A stretch of 64,000 bases of DNA from Pseudovibrio denitrificans JCM 12308 (GCF_001310815.1 NZ_BAZK01000016.1:1-64000); one strand, 5' to 3'; positions 1-9,582 are shown, counted from the first letter of the stretch. Numbers and translations: made by a program. The notes: generated from the letters alone by a model not told the origin.

Positions 1-25
1 CGTTGTAGCTGAAATCATCGAATAA
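1..25 (+). CDS. tuf: Elongation factor Tu, C-terminal end only (partial)
   Basis: The first bases read in frame as VVAEIIE followed by TAA at 23-25, which matches the conserved C-terminus of bacterial EF-Tu. The rest of the gene lies outside the window. EF-Tu delivers aminoacyl-tRNA to the ribosome. The position directly upstream of rpsJ is the common str-S10 junction of alphaproteobacteria and supports the call, although only seven residues are visible. Confidence 0.8.
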
Positions 26-39
26 GAATTGAGTTTGGG

Positions 40-68
40 CTGCGGTTCGACTTTATGTTGAACCGCAG
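40..68 (+). promoter_or_regulatory. Hairpin between tuf and rpsJ
   Basis: A perfect 9-bp inverted repeat (CTGCGGTTC at 40-48, GAACCGCAG at 60-68) encloses an 11-nt loop. No T-run follows, so it is not a standard intrinsic terminator. It may be an RNA processing or stability element, or an S10 leader structure. The function is inference. Confidence 0.5.
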
Positions 69-94
69 TCGCCTTACTCAGTTAAGGATTAGTC

Positions 95-403
95 ATGAAC
101 GGTCAGAATATTCGGATCCGCCTGAAGGCGTTTGATCACCGTGTTCTTGACGCTTCCACTAAGGAAATCGTGAACACGGCGAAACGGACCGGCGCGCAAG
201 TGCGTGGGCCAGTTCCGTTGCCGACGCGGATTGAGAAGTACACCGTACTTCGCGGACCGCATGTTGATAAAAAGAGCCGCGATCAGTTCGAAATGCGCAC
301 TCATAAGCGCCTTCTCGACATCGTCGATCCAACACCACAGACAGTAGATGCTTTGATGAAGCTCGACCTGGCTGCTGGCGTTGACGTCGAGATCAAGCTC
401 TAA
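95..403 (+). CDS. rpsJ: 30S ribosomal protein S10
   Basis: S10 (102 aa, usual length) sits in the head of the 30S subunit and also partners NusB in transcription antitermination. The sequence shows the family motifs GPVPLPT (about residues 40-46) and HVDKKSR (about 58-64). The ATG at 95 is preceded by AAGGA about 7 nt upstream. It is the first gene of the S10-type transcription unit, 69 bp after tuf, and is followed 21 bp later by rplC. Confidence 0.97.
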   Translation: MNGQNIRIRLKAFDHRVLDASTKEIVNTAKRTGAQVRGPVPLPTRIEKYTVLRGPHVDKKSRDQFEMRTHKRLLDIVDPTPQTVDALMKLDLAAGVDVEIKL

Positions 404-424
404 GTGCGGCAAGGGGACACAGTA

Positions 425-1141
425 ATGCGTTCTGGAGTGATCGCACAGAAGGTGGGTATGACCCGTATCTATAACGAGGCAGGTGAACACGTGCCCGTTA
501 CAGTACTGCGTCTAGACAACTGTCAGGTTGTTGCTCACCGGACGGCAGAAAAGAACGGCTACACTGCGCTTCAGTTGGGCGTAGGTGCAGCAAAAGTTAA
601 GAACACGAACCGCGCAATGCGTGGCCACTTTGCAGTTGCAAAGGTTGAGCCTAAGCGCAAACTCGCTGAGTTCCGTGTTTCTGAAGAAAACATGATCGAA
701 GTTGGTGCTGAGCTTACTGCTGACCACTTCCTTAACGGTCAGTTTGTGGATGTAACCGGCACCTCTATCGGTAAGGGCTTTGCTGGTGCGATGAAGCGTC
801 ACAACTTCGGTGGTGGTCGCGCTTCTCATGGTGTGTCTATCTCACACCGTGCGCACGGTTCTACCGGTCAGTGTCAGGATCCAGGTAAGGTGTTCAAAGG
901 CAAGAAAATGGCCGGTCACCTTGGTGCAGAACGCGTCACCACTCAGAACCTGAAAGTTGTACGTACTGACGTAGAACGTGGTCTGATCATGGTTGAAGGT
1001 TCCGTTCCTGGTTCTAAAGGCGGTTGGATCCTGGTTCGTGATGCAATTAAGAAGTCTCTGCCAGAGAACGCTCCTGTACCAGGTGCATTCCGTCAGAACT
1101 CTGCTGTTGCAGCGGCTGAAGCTGGGAAGGAAGGTGAGTGA
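425..1141 (+). CDS. rplC: 50S ribosomal protein L3
   Basis: L3 (238 aa) nucleates early 50S assembly and reaches the peptidyl-transferase centre. The [13 protein letters not shown] loop, GGGRASHG and the [15 protein letters not shown] region are typical; the glutamine before DPGK is the residue methylated in E. coli L3. The ATG at 425 was chosen over an in-frame GTG at 404 because AAGGGG lies about 10 nt upstream and family proteins start M(R)[11 protein letters not shown]. The stop overlaps the rplD start by one base, which implies translational coupling. Confidence 0.96.
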   Translation: MRSGVIAQKVGMTRIYNEAGEHVPVTVLRLDNCQVVAHRTAEKNGYTALQLGVGAAKVKNTNRAMRGHFAVAKVEPKRKLAEFRVSEENMIEVGAELTADHFLNGQFVDVTGTSIGKGFAGAMKRHNFGGGRASHGVSISHRAHGSTGQCQDPGKVFKGKKMAGHLGAERVTTQNLKVVRTDVERGLIMVEGSVPGSKGGWILVRDAIKKSLPENAPVPGAFRQNSAVAAAEAGKEGE

Positions 1142-1758
1142 TGGAACTCGAGGTTAAAACCCTCGGCGGCAAAGCTGCGGGTTCGATCACAGTGTCTGAC
1201 GAGATCTTTGGTCTCGAGCCACGTATTGACCTGATCCAGCGCGTTGTTCGCTGGCAGCTTGCAAAGCGCCAGGCTGGTACTCATAAATCTCTGGGTCGCT
1301 CAGAGGTAAACGGTACCACCAAAAAATTCGTACGCCAGAAAGGCTCTGGCGGCGCACGTCACGGTAACCGTAAAGCTCCTCAGTTCCGTGGTGGTGGTAA
1401 GGCATTTGGTCCAGTTGTGCGTGAACACGCTCACGATCTTCCTAAGAAGGTTCGTGCTCTGGGTCTGAAACATGCCCTGTCTGCAAAAGCAGCTTCCGGC
1501 AATCTCTATATTGTTGAAGATGCAAAAGCAGCAGAAGCCAAAACCAAGGCTCTGAAAGAACAGCTCGGTTCTCTCGGTTTGACCAGTGCGTTGTTCGTGG
1601 ACGGTGCAGAAGTAGATGCAAACTTCGGTTTGGCTACCCGCAACATTCCACTCGTAGATGTACTGCCAGTTCAGGGTATCAACGTTTACGACATTCTTCG
1701 TCGTGATACGCTTGTCCTGACCAAAGCGGCAGTTGCAGCTTTGGAGGAGCGCTTCTAA
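1141..1758 (+). CDS. rplD: 50S ribosomal protein L4
   Basis: L4 (205 aa) lines the peptide exit tunnel near the macrolide site. The conserved extended loop is visible around residues 50-95 ([11 protein letters not shown], then the [10 protein letters not shown] segment). In enterobacteria L4 represses its own operon; no such leader is recognisable here, so autoregulation is not claimed. The ATG at 1141 ([10 protein letters not shown]) fits the family better than the GTG one codon upstream. It overlaps rplC and rplW by one base each. Confidence 0.96.
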   Translation: MELEVKTLGGKAAGSITVSDEIFGLEPRIDLIQRVVRWQLAKRQAGTHKSLGRSEVNGTTKKFVRQKGSGGARHGNRKAPQFRGGGKAFGPVVREHAHDLPKKVRALGLKHALSAKAASGNLYIVEDAKAAEAKTKALKEQLGSLGLTSALFVDGAEVDANFGLATRNIPLVDVLPVQGINVYDILRRDTLVLTKAAVAALEERF

Positions 1759-2051
1759 TGAGCAAGCTCGTTCACTACGACAAAATCGTATCTCCGGTGA
1801 TCACTGAGAAAGCTACTTTTGCTTCTGAAGAGAACAAGGTTGTTTTCAAAGTTGCTCTCACCGCAACTAAACCGGAAATCAAAGCAGCTGTTGAATCTCT
1901 GTTTGGCGTTAAAGTCAAAGCAGTCAACACACTGGTTCGCAAGGGTAAAACCAAGCGCTTCAAAGGTGTTGTCGGCAAGCAGAACGACTTCAAAAAAGCT
2001 GTGGTCACTCTGGAAGATGGTCAGTCCATCGACGTGACGACCGGTCTTTAA
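1758..2051 (+). CDS. rplW: 50S ribosomal protein L23
   Basis: L23 (97 aa) lies at the tunnel exit and is the docking site for trigger factor and SRP. The N-terminal [12 protein letters not shown] motif and the KVKAVNTL...KRFKGVVG region match the family over its full length. The ATG overlaps the last base of the rplD stop (TAATG), so the two are probably translationally coupled. A 13-bp gap with GGGGTAGG separates it from rplB. Confidence 0.96.
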   Translation: MSKLVHYDKIVSPVITEKATFASEENKVVFKVALTATKPEIKAAVESLFGVKVKAVNTLVRKGKTKRFKGVVGKQNDFKKAVVTLEDGQSIDVTTGL

Positions 2052-2064
2052 GGGGTAGGACAAA

Positions 2065-2898
2065 ATGGCACTTAAGACATTTAATCCGACATCTCCTGGC
2101 CGTCGTCAGCTGGTCCAGGTAGACCGTTCTGATCTTTGGAAAGGCAAGCCAGTCAAGAAATTGACTGAAGGTCTGTCCAAGTCCGGTGGTCGTAACAACT
2201 ACGGTCGTAAGACTGCAAACAACATTGGTGGTGGTCACAAGCGTACCTACCGCCTGATCGACTTCAAGCGTCGTAAATTCGACGTTGTCGGTACTGTTGA
2301 GCGTCTGGAATACGATCCAAACCGTACCGCTTTCATCGCTCTCATCACTTATGATGATGGTGAGCAGGCATACATCCTGGCTCCACAGCGTCTTGCTGCT
2401 GGCGACAAGATCATTGCTGGTGAAGCTGTGGACATCAAGCCGGGCAACGCTATGCCACTGGCTTCTATCCCAGTCGGTACGATCATTCACAACATCGAGA
2501 TGAAGCCAGGTAAAGGCGCGCAGATCGCTCGCTCCGCTGGTGCTTACGCTCAGATCGTTGGTCGTGACGCTGGTTACACTGTAATCCGTCTTCTGTCTGG
2601 TGAGCAGCGCCGTGTACTCGGCACCTGCATGGCCACAGTTGGTGCAGTATCAAACCAGGATCACGCTAACATCAACCTGGGTAAAGCAGGTCGTTCTCGT
2701 TGGCTGGGCCGTCGCCCACACGTTCGCGGTGTTGCTATGAACCCGATCGACCACCCGCACGGTGGTGGTGAAGGTCGTACTTCCGGTGGACGTCATCCGG
2801 TTACTCCTTGGGGTAAACCGACCAAAGGTAAGCGCACACGACGTAATAAAGCTAGCGATAAGTTTATCGTACGCTCACGTCATGCGCGGAAGAAGTAA
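2065..2898 (+). CDS. rplB: 50S ribosomal protein L2
   Basis: L2 (277 aa) is needed for subunit association and peptidyl-transferase activity. The diagnostic C-terminal signature [13 protein letters not shown] (about residues 227-239), with the conserved histidine implicated in peptide-bond formation, is intact. The N-terminal [11 protein letters not shown] start and the length are normal. A clear ribosome-binding site, GGGGTAGG, precedes the ATG. Confidence 0.97.
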   Translation: MALKTFNPTSPGRRQLVQVDRSDLWKGKPVKKLTEGLSKSGGRNNYGRKTANNIGGGHKRTYRLIDFKRRKFDVVGTVERLEYDPNRTAFIALITYDDGEQAYILAPQRLAAGDKIIAGEAVDIKPGNAMPLASIPVGTIIHNIEMKPGKGAQIARSAGAYAQIVGRDAGYTVIRLLSGEQRRVLGTCMATVGAVSNQDHANINLGKAGRSRWLGRRPHVRGVAMNPIDHPHGGGEGRTSGGRHPVTPWGKPTKGKRTRRNKASDKFIVRSRHARKK

Positions 2899-2910
2899 GG
2901 GGAACGGATC

Positions 2911-3189
2911 GTGGCACGTTCGATCTGGAAAGGGCCGTTCATTGACGGTTACCTCCTGAAGAAAGCGGAAAAGGTTCGCGAGTCCGGCCGTAACGAGGTC
3001 ATCAAGACCTGGAGCCGCCGCTCCACCATTCTTCCGCACTTTGTGGGGTTGACTTTTGGCGTCTACAACGGTCAAAAGCACATTCCTGTTTTGATCAGCG
3101 AAGACATGGTAGGTCACAAGCTGGGCGAATTCGCTCCAAGCCGCACCTACTACGGTCATGGCGCTGACAAAAAGGCGAAGAGGAAATAA
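2911..3189 (+). CDS. rpsS: 30S ribosomal protein S19
   Basis: S19 (92 aa) binds 16S rRNA in the head and contacts the A-site finger. The ARSIWKGPF start, KTWSRRSTI and the [13 protein letters not shown] signature are all present. It uses a GTG start at 2911 preceded by AAGGGGAACG. The gap to rplV is only 2 bp. Confidence 0.96.
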   Translation: MARSIWKGPFIDGYLLKKAEKVRESGRNEVIKTWSRRSTILPHFVGLTFGVYNGQKHIPVLISEDMVGHKLGEFAPSRTYYGHGADKKAKRK

Positions 3190-3191
3190 AG

Positions 3192-3572
3192 ATGGGCAAG
3201 CAGAAGCATGAGCGGACGCTCGCCGACAATGAGGCTAAAGCAGTAGCTCGTATGCTGCGCGTTTCTCCACAGAAACTCAATCTCGTTGCTGCATCGATCC
3301 GCGGTAAGAAGGTTGGTACTGCTCTTGCTGACCTGACCTTCTCACGCAAGCGTATCTCTGGCGATGTCAAGAAATGCCTGATGTCTGCTATTGCAAACGC
3401 TGAAAACAACCATGATCTCGACGTCGACAACCTTGTCGTCGCCGAGGCATTCGTTGGCAAGGCGCTTGTAATGAAGCGTTTCCAGCCACGTGCCCGTGGT
3501 CGTGTTGGACGGATTCTGAAGCCGTTCTCCAACCTGACCATCGTGGTTCGTGAAGTTGAGGAGGCAGCCTGA
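3192..3572 (+). CDS. rplV: 50S ribosomal protein L22
   Basis: L22 (126 aa) contributes a beta-hairpin to the exit tunnel. Family motifs include [18 protein letters not shown] near residue 25 and RFQPRARGR around residue 97, the loop where macrolide-resistance mutations occur; the loop looks wild type. It overlaps the rpsC start by one base (TGATG). Confidence 0.96.
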   Translation: MGKQKHERTLADNEAKAVARMLRVSPQKLNLVAASIRGKKVGTALADLTFSRKRISGDVKKCLMSAIANAENNHDLDVDNLVVAEAFVGKALVMKRFQPRARGRVGRILKPFSNLTIVVREVEEAA

Positions 3573-4288
3573 TGGGTCAGAAGATTAATCCAATCGGCCT
3601 TCGTCTTGGCATCAACCGGACCTGGGATTCCCGCTGGTTCGCGAGCAAGAACGAATATGGCGATCTTCTTCATGAAGATTTCCGCATTCGCGAATACCTG
3701 CTCAAAGAACTGAAGCAGGCTGCTGTTTCTAAGGTTGTCATCGAACGTCCGCACAAAAAGTGCCGCGTAACTATCCACTCTGGTCGTCCAGGTGTTGTTA
3801 TCGGTAAAAAAGGTGCAGACATCGAGCGTCTTCGTAAGAAGCTGTCCGCGATGACTAACTCCGAAGTACACCTCAACATCGTTGAAGTGCGCAAGCCGGA
3901 AACAGATGCAGCGCTTGTTGCAGCATCTATCGCTCAGCAGCTCGAGCGTCGTGTAGCATTCCGTCGTGCCATGAAGCGTGCAGTTCAGTCTGCAATGCGT
4001 CTTGGCGCTCAGGGCATCCGTATTAACTGCGGTGGTCGTCTGGGCGGTGCGGAAATCGCACGTATCGAATGGTACCGTGAAGGTCGCGTGCCACTGCACA
4101 CTCTTCGTGCAGACATCGACTATGGTACCGCGACTGCACACACCGCTTACGGTGCTTGCGGCGTGAAAGTCTGGATCTTCAAGGGCGAAATCCTTGAGCA
4201 TGATCCAATGGCTTCCGAACGTCGTGCGACCGAAGGTGGTGGCAAGAGCGAACGCCAAGGTGGCGGTCGTCGTGAGCGCGCAGCATAA
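3572..4288 (+). CDS. rpsC: 30S ribosomal protein S3
   Basis: S3 (238 aa) forms part of the mRNA entry tunnel and helicase site. The type-II KH domain is visible with the GxxG loop GKKG in the [11 protein letters not shown] stretch (about residues 70-80). The C-terminus has a charged Gly/Arg-rich tail. Its TAA stop lies in the loop of a perfect 7-bp hairpin (4278-4295), one of several such arrangements in this cluster. Confidence 0.97.
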   Translation: MGQKINPIGLRLGINRTWDSRWFASKNEYGDLLHEDFRIREYLLKELKQAAVSKVVIERPHKKCRVTIHSGRPGVVIGKKGADIERLRKKLSAMTNSEVHLNIVEVRKPETDAALVAASIAQQLERRVAFRRAMKRAVQSAMRLGAQGIRINCGGRLGGAEIARIEWYREGRVPLHTLRADIDYGTATAHTAYGACGVKVWIFKGEILEHDPMASERRATEGGGKSERQGGGRRERAA

Positions 4289-4295
4289 GCTGCGC
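4278..4295 (+). promoter_or_regulatory. Hairpin with rpsC stop codon in its loop
   Basis: GCGCAGC (4278-4284) and GCTGCGC (4289-4295) form a perfect 7-bp stem around the tetraloop ATAA, which contains the TAA stop. No T-run follows, so termination is unlikely. It may slow ribosome release, protect the 3' side or influence rplP coupling. The structure is seen; the function is inferred. Confidence 0.55.
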
Positions 4296-4331
4296 CTCCA
4301 ACGGCTAAACTAGTTAAGCGAGAGAAAAGCT

Positions 4332-4745
4332 ATGCTGCAACCAAAGCGTACTAAGTTCCGCAAGCAGCACAAGGGCCGCATCCATGGCAACGCCAAGGGT
4401 GGTACGGACCTCAATTTCGGCGCCTACGGCCTTAAGGCCATGGAGCCAGAGCGTATCACCGCTCGTCAGATTGAGGCTGCCCGTCGTGCAATGACCCGTT
4501 ACATGAAGCGTGCGGGTCGCGTGTGGATCAGAATCTTCCCGGATGTTCCTGTATCCTCCAAGCCGGCTGAAGTCCGTATGGGTAAGGGTAAAGGTTCTCC
4601 TGAGTACTGGGCGTGCCGGGTTAAACCTGGTCGCATCATGTTCGAAATGGACGGTGTGTCTGAAGAAATTGCTCGTGAAGCAATGCGTCTGGCCGCTGCA
4701 AAACTCCCAATTAAGTGCCGGTTCGTCCAGCGCATTGGCGAGTAA
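4332..4745 (+). CDS. rplP: 50S ribosomal protein L16
   Basis: L16 (137 aa) organises the A-site tRNA path on the 50S subunit. The [15 protein letters not shown] start, the [10 protein letters not shown] segment and [20 protein letters not shown] (about residues 78-97) are diagnostic. The arginine hydroxylated in E. coli L16 (PRMGGGKG context) corresponds to the R in VRMGKGKG here. An SD-like GAGAGAAAAG precedes the ATG. Confidence 0.97.
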   Translation: MLQPKRTKFRKQHKGRIHGNAKGGTDLNFGAYGLKAMEPERITARQIEAARRAMTRYMKRAGRVWIRIFPDVPVSSKPAEVRMGKGKGSPEYWACRVKPGRIMFEMDGVSEEIAREAMRLAAAKLPIKCRFVQRIGE

Positions 4746-4768
4746 TCGGACATCGAAAGGAAAAGGCC

Positions 4769-4969
4769 ATGAAGGCTACCGATGTAAGAGCTAAGACCTC
4801 TGATGAGCTCAAGGCAAACCTGGAAGAACTGAAAAAAGAACAGTTCAACCTGCGTTTCCAGCGGGCCACCGGTCAGCTCGAAAACACCGCTCGTGTTCGT
4901 CAGGTTCGCCGGGACATCGCGCGGATCCAGACAGTACTGCGCGAGAAGCGCGTGTCTGACAACGCATAA
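4769..4969 (+). CDS. rpmC: 50S ribosomal protein L29
   Basis: L29 (66 aa) sits beside L23 at the tunnel exit. Two helices with the signature [19 protein letters not shown] and [10 protein letters not shown] are clear. The ATG at 4769 (MKATDVRAK) follows GAAAGGAAAAGG; a longer in-frame reading from 4715 overlaps rplP and has no family support. The gap to rpsQ is 10 bp. Confidence 0.96.
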   Translation: MKATDVRAKTSDELKANLEELKKEQFNLRFQRATGQLENTARVRQVRRDIARIQTVLREKRVSDNA

Positions 4970-4979
4970 GGAGCTAATG

Positions 4980-5222
4980 ATGCCAAAGCGTATTTTGCAG
5001 GGTGTCGTTGTTAGCGATGCGAACGAAAAGACAGTAACGGTTAAGGTAGAGCGTCGCTTTACCCACCCATTGCTGAAAAAAGTTGTGCGCCGTACGAAGA
5101 AGTATCGTGCACATGACGAAAATAATTCTTACAAGGTTGGCGACACAGTTCAGATTGAAGAGTGTGCTCCAATCTCTAAGAATAAGAAATGGACCGTTGT
5201 TTCTTCGGAAGCAGCGAGCTAG
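4980..5222 (+). CDS. rpsQ: 30S ribosomal protein S17
   Basis: S17 (80 aa) is a primary 16S-binding OB-fold protein. The [13 protein letters not shown] start, [19 protein letters not shown] and the [17 protein letters not shown] signature match. Two adjacent ATG codons (4977, 4980) follow AAGGAG; the second gives the usual N-terminus. A longer upstream reading is rejected because it overlaps rpmC. Confidence 0.96.
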   Translation: MPKRILQGVVVSDANEKTVTVKVERRFTHPLLKKVVRRTKKYRAHDENNSYKVGDTVQIEECAPISKNKKWTVVSSEAAS

Positions 5223-5232
5223 TGAACGCATC

Positions 5233-5258
5233 CAGCATTTCTAATTTTTAGATTGCTG
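5233..5258 (+). promoter_or_regulatory. Hairpin in the rpsQ-rplN spacer
   Basis: CAGCA and TGCTG flank a second short inverted pair (TCTA/TAGA) with an A/T loop, in the 58-bp spacer before rplN. No downstream T-run is present. This is the usual S10/spc boundary, so it may be a processing or regulatory structure. The structure is moderate in strength and the function is inference. Confidence 0.4.
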
Positions 5259-5280
5259 AGAAAGAACAAGGCGACGAGTC

Positions 5281-5649
5281 ATGATTCAGATGCAAACAAA
5301 CCTCGACGTTGCCGATAACAGCGGTGCGCGTCGTGTCATGTGCATCAAAGTGCTCGGCGGCTCCAAACGGAAGTATGCTGGCGTTGGCGACATCATTGTT
5401 GTCTCCGTCAAAGAAGCAATTCCGCGGGGTCGTGTTAAAAAGGGCGACGTGATGAAAGCGGTCGTCGTGCGCACGGCTAAAGACATCCGTCGTGCAGACG
5501 GCAGTGTGATCCGCTTCGACCGCAACGCGGCTGTGCTGATCAACAACAACAAAGAACCGATCGGAACACGTATTTTTGGCCCAGTTCCTCGTGAACTGCG
5601 TGGCAAGAATCACATGAAGATCATTTCGCTTGCGCCGGAGGTGCTCTGA
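5281..5649 (+). CDS. rplN: 50S ribosomal protein L14
   Basis: L14 (122 aa, usual length) forms inter-subunit bridge B8. It starts [17 protein letters not shown] and carries the signature around [18 protein letters not shown] and [13 protein letters not shown]. As the first gene of the classical spc operon order, it follows a 58-bp spacer with a hairpin. It overlaps the rplX start by one base. Confidence 0.97.
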   Translation: MIQMQTNLDVADNSGARRVMCIKVLGGSKRKYAGVGDIIVVSVKEAIPRGRVKKGDVMKAVVVRTAKDIRRADGSVIRFDRNAAVLINNNKEPIGTRIFGPVPRELRGKNHMKIISLAPEVL

Positions 5650-5966
5650 TGCCCGCGAAGATCAAAAAGGGCGACAAGGTCGTCGTAATTGCCGGTCGTG
5701 ACAAAGGAAAGACTGGGGAAGTTCTCCAGATGATCCCATCCGAAAACCGCGCTGTCGTGCGTGGCGTAAACATGGTGAAACGTCACCAGCGCCAGACCCA
5801 GCAGAGCGAGGGTGGCATCATCACAAAGGAAGCTCCAATTCAGCTTTCCAATATTGCCATTGCTGATCCTAAGGATGGCAAGCCGACCCGCGTCGGTTTC
5901 ACGACTAATGAAGCAGGCAACACTGTACGCGTTGCCAAGCGTTCAGGAGACGTGATTGATGGCTGA
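5649..5966 (+). CDS. rplX: 50S ribosomal protein L24
   Basis: L24 (105 aa) is an assembly initiator with a KOW domain. The [22 protein letters not shown] motif (residues 4-25) is diagnostic, followed by NMVKRHQ. It starts in the last base of the rplN stop and ends 8 nt inside rplE, so the three genes are tightly coupled. Confidence 0.96.
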   Translation: MPAKIKKGDKVVVIAGRDKGKTGEVLQMIPSENRAVVRGVNMVKRHQRQTQQSEGGIITKEAPIQLSNIAIADPKDGKPTRVGFTTNEAGNTVRVAKRSGDVIDG

Positions 5967-6516
5967 CGCTACTTACACTCCACGGCTGAAAGCGCACTAC
6001 AATGATGTAGTGCGTGGCCAGCTTCAGGAGAAGTTTAACTACACCAACCCAATGATGATCCCTTCGGTCGAAAAGATCGTTTTGAACATGGGTGTTGGTG
6101 AAGCTGTTGGTGACAGCAAGAAGGCTCGTATCGCTGCTGAAGATCTGAGCTTGATTGCTGGTCAAAAGGCGGTTATTACCCGTGCTAGAAAATCTATCGC
6201 GACCTTTAAGGTTCGTGAAGATATGCCACTGGGTACTAAAGTTACACTTCGTCGTAACCAGATGTTCGAATTCATGGATCGTTTGATCACCATCGCGCTT
6301 CCGCGCGTACGTGACTTCCGCGGCCTGAATCCGAAGAGCTTCGACGGACGTGGCAACTACGCTATGGGCCTTAAAGAACACATTGTCTTCCCAGAGATTG
6401 ACTACGATAAAGTAGATCAGATGTGGGGTATGGACATTGTTGTTTGTACCACAGCGAAAACCGATGACGAAGCGCGTGAACTGCTGCGCGCGTTCAACTT
6501 CCCGTTCCGCAAATAA
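5959..6516 (+). CDS. rplE: 50S ribosomal protein L5
   Basis: L5 (185 aa) binds 5S rRNA and contacts P-site tRNA. Recognisable are [39 protein letters not shown] and the C-terminal FPEIDYDKV. The ATG at 5959 overlaps rplX by 8 nt; the TTG at 5956 one codon upstream is less likely. The stop TAA lies in the loop of an interrupted hairpin at 6499-6532. Confidence 0.96.
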   Translation: MADATYTPRLKAHYNDVVRGQLQEKFNYTNPMMIPSVEKIVLNMGVGEAVGDSKKARIAAEDLSLIAGQKAVITRARKSIATFKVREDMPLGTKVTLRRNQMFEFMDRLITIALPRVRDFRGLNPKSFDGRGNYAMGLKEHIVFPEIDYDKVDQMWGMDIVVCTTAKTDDEARELLRAFNFPFRK

Positions 6517-6532
6517 TAGCGGTATACGGGAA
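6499..6532 (+). promoter_or_regulatory. Interrupted hairpin around the rplE stop codon
   Basis: TTCCCG (6499-6504) pairs with CGGGAA (6527-6532) and CCGC (6507-6510) with GCGG (6519-6522), separated by a small internal loop. The terminal loop AAATAATA contains the rplE TAA. There is no T-run. It is the same design as at rpsC and rpsH; function unknown. Confidence 0.45.
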
Positions 6533-6549
6533 AGGAACGAGGACAGACG

Positions 6550-6855
6550 ATGGCGAAGAAAAGCGCGGTCGAGAAAAACAAGCGGCGCGTAGCTCTTGTT
6601 AGCAAATTTGCTGACAAGCGTGCTGCCCTGAAGGCCATGGCCAAAGACGAGAGCTTGTCCCTTGAGGAGCGTTTCAATGCACGGCTTAAGCTTGCTAAGC
6701 TGCCGCGCAATTCCGCGCCTACACGGGTACGCAACCGGTGTGAAGTCACAGGTCGCCCACGCGGTTACTACCGCAAGCTTAAGATGTCGCGTATTGCGCT
6801 TCGTGAGTTGGGTTCCCTGGGCAAGATCCCGGGTCTCGTGAAGTCGAGCTGGTAA
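6550..6855 (+). CDS. rpsN: 30S ribosomal protein S14 (zinc-independent form)
   Basis: S14 (101 aa) of the long C-minus type: it has the [17 protein letters not shown] signature but only a single cysteine, so no CxxC zinc ribbon. The [13 protein letters not shown] start and GLVKSSW end are typical of proteobacteria. It lies between rplE and rpsH, with GAAAGGAACGAGGA upstream of the start. Confidence 0.96.
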   Translation: MAKKSAVEKNKRRVALVSKFADKRAALKAMAKDESLSLEERFNARLKLAKLPRNSAPTRVRNRCEVTGRPRGYYRKLKMSRIALRELGSLGKIPGLVKSSW

Positions 6856-6867
6856 GGAGTTACTGCT

Positions 6868-7266
6868 ATGTCGATTTCCGATCCAGTCGGGGATATGATC
6901 ACGCGCATCCGTAATGCGCAGATGCGTCGCAAATCTAAAGTAAGCACACCTGCTTCTAAGTTGCGCGCTCGCATCCTGGACGTTCTGATTTCTGAAGGTT
7001 ACATCCGCGGTTACACCGCTGTTGACTTCGGCGCAGGCAAGTCCGAACTTGAAATTGAACTGAAGTACTTTGATGGCGAACCAGTGATCCGCACCATTGA
7101 GCGCGTATCTAAGCCTGGTCGTCGCGTGTACTCTTCAGTCAAGAACATCCCACACGTTGCAAACGGCTTGGGTGTATCTATTCTGTCAACTCCTCAGGGC
7201 GTTATGGCAGACCACGATGCACGTGAGAAAAATGTGGGTGGTGAAGTACTCTGCCGCGTCTTCTGA
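6868..7266 (+). CDS. rpsH: 30S ribosomal protein S8
   Basis: S8 (132 aa) is a primary 16S-binding protein and, in E. coli, the spc operon repressor acting on the rplE start region. The start [17 protein letters not shown] and the C-terminal signature [19 protein letters not shown]...GGEVLCRVF are intact. Its TGA stop is at the top of a perfect 9-bp hairpin (7252-7273). Confidence 0.97.
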   Translation: MSISDPVGDMITRIRNAQMRRKSKVSTPASKLRARILDVLISEGYIRGYTAVDFGAGKSELEIELKYFDGEPVIRTIERVSKPGRRVYSSVKNIPHVANGLGVSILSTPQGVMADHDAREKNVGGEVLCRVF

Positions 7267-7273
7267 CGCGGCA
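7252..7273 (+). promoter_or_regulatory. Perfect 9-bp hairpin at the rpsH stop codon
   Basis: TGCCGCGTC (7252-7260) and GACGCGGCA (7265-7273) are perfectly complementary around a TTCT loop, with the TGA stop spanning the loop edge. It is GC-rich and strong, but the downstream sequence has no T-run. It could pause terminating ribosomes or define an RNA end. Function is inferred. Confidence 0.6.
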
Positions 7274-7310
7274 TTGCACGATTTAACAAAATAACAGACA
7301 GGTTGATCTT

Positions 7311-7844
7311 ATGTCTCGAATTGGCAAGAAGCCAGTCCCTGTGCCTAGCGGGGTAACGGCAACGATCAACGGCCAGGATGTTATCGTAAAAGGCCCGAAG
7401 GGGGAACTCTCCTTCGTGGTCAACGATCTCGTTTCGGTCGAAATGACGGATGATGGTATCCGTCTTGATCCGCGCAACCAGTCCAAGACTGCGCGTTCTA
7501 TGTGGGGTATGTCCCGCACCATGGTCGCTAACCTCATCACAGGTGTGACCTCCGGCTTCGAAAAGCAGCTGGCGATTACCGGTGTTGGTTACCGTGCACA
7601 GGTTCAAGGCAAAACTCTTAATCTTGCTCTTGGTTTCTCTCACGATGTCAAGTTCGACATTCCTGAGGGTGTAGAAATCAAATGCCCGAAGCCGACAGAA
7701 ATTGTCATCAACGGCATTAACAAGCAGCAGATTGGGCAGGTAGCCGCGAACATTCGTGAATATCGCCCACCTGAGCCATACAAAGGCAAGGGTATTCGTT
7801 ATGCGGACGAGTTCATCGTTCGTAAAGAAGGCAAGAAGAAGTAA
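7311..7844 (+). CDS. rplF: 50S ribosomal protein L6
   Basis: L6 (177 aa) lies near the sarcin-ricin loop and factor-binding site. The [14 protein letters not shown] start, GYRAQVQG and the C-terminal [14 protein letters not shown] signature are present. The spacer to rpsH is 44 bp and holds the second arm of the stop-codon hairpin. Confidence 0.97.
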   Translation: MSRIGKKPVPVPSGVTATINGQDVIVKGPKGELSFVVNDLVSVEMTDDGIRLDPRNQSKTARSMWGMSRTMVANLITGVTSGFEKQLAITGVGYRAQVQGKTLNLALGFSHDVKFDIPEGVEIKCPKPTEIVINGINKQQIGQVAANIREYRPPEPYKGKGIRYADEFIVRKEGKKK

Positions 7845-7855
7845 CGGTACGGACC

Positions 7856-8209
7856 ATGGCGAATGGAAATTCTTTCGAACGTCGTCGCGCCCGTGTGCGC
7901 CGTTCGATCCAAAAGGTAGCGAATGGTCGTCCTCGACTGTCCGTTTTCCGCTCATCCAAGCAGATTTACGCTCAGATCATCGACGATTCCAAGGGTGTGA
8001 CCCTTGCTTCTGCGTCTACCATTGAGAAAGACGTAAAAGTAGAATACGGCGGCAACAAAGATGCTGCTGCTGTAGTTGGTAAGCTGATTGCTGAACGCGC
8101 TATTGCTGCTGGCATTAAAGAAGTCGTGTTTGATCGTGGTGGTTACATCTATCATGGCCGTGTAAAGGCCCTGGCAGATGCAGCACGTGAAGGCGGTCTG
8201 AACTTCTGA
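7856..8209 (+). CDS. rplR: 50S ribosomal protein L18
   Basis: L18 (117 aa) binds 5S rRNA with L5 and L25. Basic N-terminus ([11 protein letters not shown]), [16 protein letters not shown] and the C-terminal [26 protein letters not shown] signature are visible. Length and position between rplF and rpsE are standard. Confidence 0.96.
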   Translation: MANGNSFERRRARVRRSIQKVANGRPRLSVFRSSKQIYAQIIDDSKGVTLASASTIEKDVKVEYGGNKDAAAVVGKLIAERAIAAGIKEVVFDRGGYIYHGRVKALADAAREGGLNF

Positions 8210-8250
8210 TCGGCGCCTGTAGGTGCTCCTAGAGAACGGGAAACATTATT

Positions 8251-8814
8251 ATGGCGAGACAGGATAATCGGGATCGTGAAGAGCGCGACAGCGAATTTGT
8301 CGATAAGCTTGTTCACATCAACCGCGTCGCTAAAGTAGTTAAGGGTGGCCGTCGCTTCGGCTTCGCTGCTCTTGTAGTAGTAGGTGACCAGAAGGGCCGT
8401 GTAGGCTTTGGTCACGGTAAGGCTCGCGAAGTGCCTGAAGCCATCCGCAAAGCAACTGAAGCTGCTAAGCGTACTATGGTTCGTGTACCACTTCGTGAAG
8501 GTCGTACTCTTCACCACGATGTTGAAGGCCGTCACGGCGCAGGTAAAGTTGTACTTCGTGCAGCTCCTGCTGGTACCGGTATCATTGCTGGTGGTCCAAT
8601 GCGTGCGGTGTTCGAAACACTTGGTGTTCAGGACGTTGTTGCGAAGTCCCTCGGTACTTCCAACCCGTACAACATGGTTCGTGCAACCTTCGATGCGCTG
8701 AAAAAAGAAGACAGCCCGCGTTCTGTTGCAGCACGTCGTGGTCTCAAGGTATCTTCCTTGCAGGCTCGTCGTCGTGACAACGATGATGCGGCACCAGTAA
8801 AGGCTGAGGCGTAA
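8251..8814 (+). CDS. rpsE: 30S ribosomal protein S5
   Basis: S5 (187 aa) acts in decoding fidelity and mRNA unwinding. The S5 double-stranded RNA-binding fold is marked by [17 protein letters not shown] (about residues 27-43) and the [20 protein letters not shown] motif in the C-terminal domain. The VVKGGRR loop, where spectinomycin-resistance changes occur, appears wild type. A short acidic/Ala tail follows. Confidence 0.97.
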   Translation: MARQDNRDREERDSEFVDKLVHINRVAKVVKGGRRFGFAALVVVGDQKGRVGFGHGKAREVPEAIRKATEAAKRTMVRVPLREGRTLHHDVEGRHGAGKVVLRAAPAGTGIIAGGPMRAVFETLGVQDVVAKSLGTSNPYNMVRATFDALKKEDSPRSVAARRGLKVSSLQARRRDNDDAAPVKAEA

Positions 8815-8852
8815 GCCTTAGCTTTGCTGACTGAAGAACAAGGGTTAGTGTC

Positions 8853-9047
8853 ATGGCTAATACTGAAAAGACTGTAACAGTCGAACAGATCGGTAGCCCG
8901 CTTCGCCGTCCTGCTGATCAGCGCGCAACGCTGGTTGGTCTGGGCCTGAACAAGATGCATCGTCGTCGTACTCTGAAGGACACTCCAGAAGTACGTGGCA
9001 TGATCCGCAAGGTTCAGCATCTGGTTCGCGTTGTAGACGAAGCATAA
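8853..9047 (+). CDS. rpmD: 50S ribosomal protein L30
   Basis: L30 (64 aa) is a small 5S/23S-contacting protein. The motif [23 protein letters not shown] in the first half and HLVRVVDE at the end are diagnostic. ATG at 8853 follows AAGGGTTAG. It lies between rpsE and rplO in the usual order. Confidence 0.95.
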   Translation: MANTEKTVTVEQIGSPLRRPADQRATLVGLGLNKMHRRRTLKDTPEVRGMIRKVQHLVRVVDEA

Positions 9048-9066
9048 GCGGACCGGGAGAACTATC

Positions 9067-9534
9067 ATGAAGCTCAACGAACTCCGGGATAACCCGGGTG
9101 CAAGTCAGGATCGTACCCGCGTAGGTCGCGGTATCGGTTCTGGTAAGGGCAAGACCGGTGGCCGTGGTGTCAAAGGTCAGAAGTCCCGTTCGGGTGTTGC
9201 TATCAAGGGCTTTGAAGGCGGCCAGATGCCATTGCATCGTCGTCTTCCTAAGCGCGGCTTCACCAACATCTTTGCTAAGGACCTGAACATTGTGTCCTTG
9301 GGTCGTGTTCAGACAGCTATCGATGCAGGCAAGCTTGACGCTTCCGCACCGGTTACTGTTGAAGCACTTGTAGCAGCTGGCGTTGTTCGCCGCGTTCTGG
9401 ATGGCGTTCGTCTGCTGTCCGACGGTGAACTGAAAACCGCTGTAACATTCGAAATTGCTGGCGCTTCCAAAACTGCTGTTGCAGCAGTTGAAAAAGCAGG
9501 CGGCAAGGTCGTAATCAAGGAAGGCAAGGCTTAA
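9067..9534 (+). CDS. rplO: 50S ribosomal protein L15
   Basis: L15 (155 aa) is a late-assembly 50S protein. The glycine-rich N-terminal extension [22 protein letters not shown] and [17 protein letters not shown] are typical. The TAA stop lies exactly in the tetraloop of a hairpin followed by a T-run, forming a terminator or attenuator upstream of secY. Confidence 0.96.
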   Translation: MKLNELRDNPGASQDRTRVGRGIGSGKGKTGGRGVKGQKSRSGVAIKGFEGGQMPLHRRLPKRGFTNIFAKDLNIVSLGRVQTAIDAGKLDASAPVTVEALVAAGVVRRVLDGVRLLSDGELKTAVTFEIAGASKTAVAAVEKAGGKVVIKEGKA

Positions 9535-9551
9535 CAGCCTTGTCTTTTTTT
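9525..9551 (+). terminator. Intrinsic terminator/attenuator overlapping the rplO stop
   Basis: CAAGGCT (9525-9531) and AGCCTTG (9536-9542) form a perfect 7-bp stem around the loop TAAC, whose TAA is the rplO stop codon, followed by TCTTTTTTT. This has the form of a Rho-independent terminator. A ribosome reaching the stop would cover the stem, so termination may depend on rplO translation. That coupling is inference. Confidence 0.65.
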
Positions 9552-9582
9552 CGGGGTGTATCCAAACTGACCGGAGCGCGGA

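Noticed and set aside
3095..4258. 387-codon open frame antisense to rplV/rpsC
   Set aside because: Overlaps fully conserved ribosomal genes and has no domain signature.
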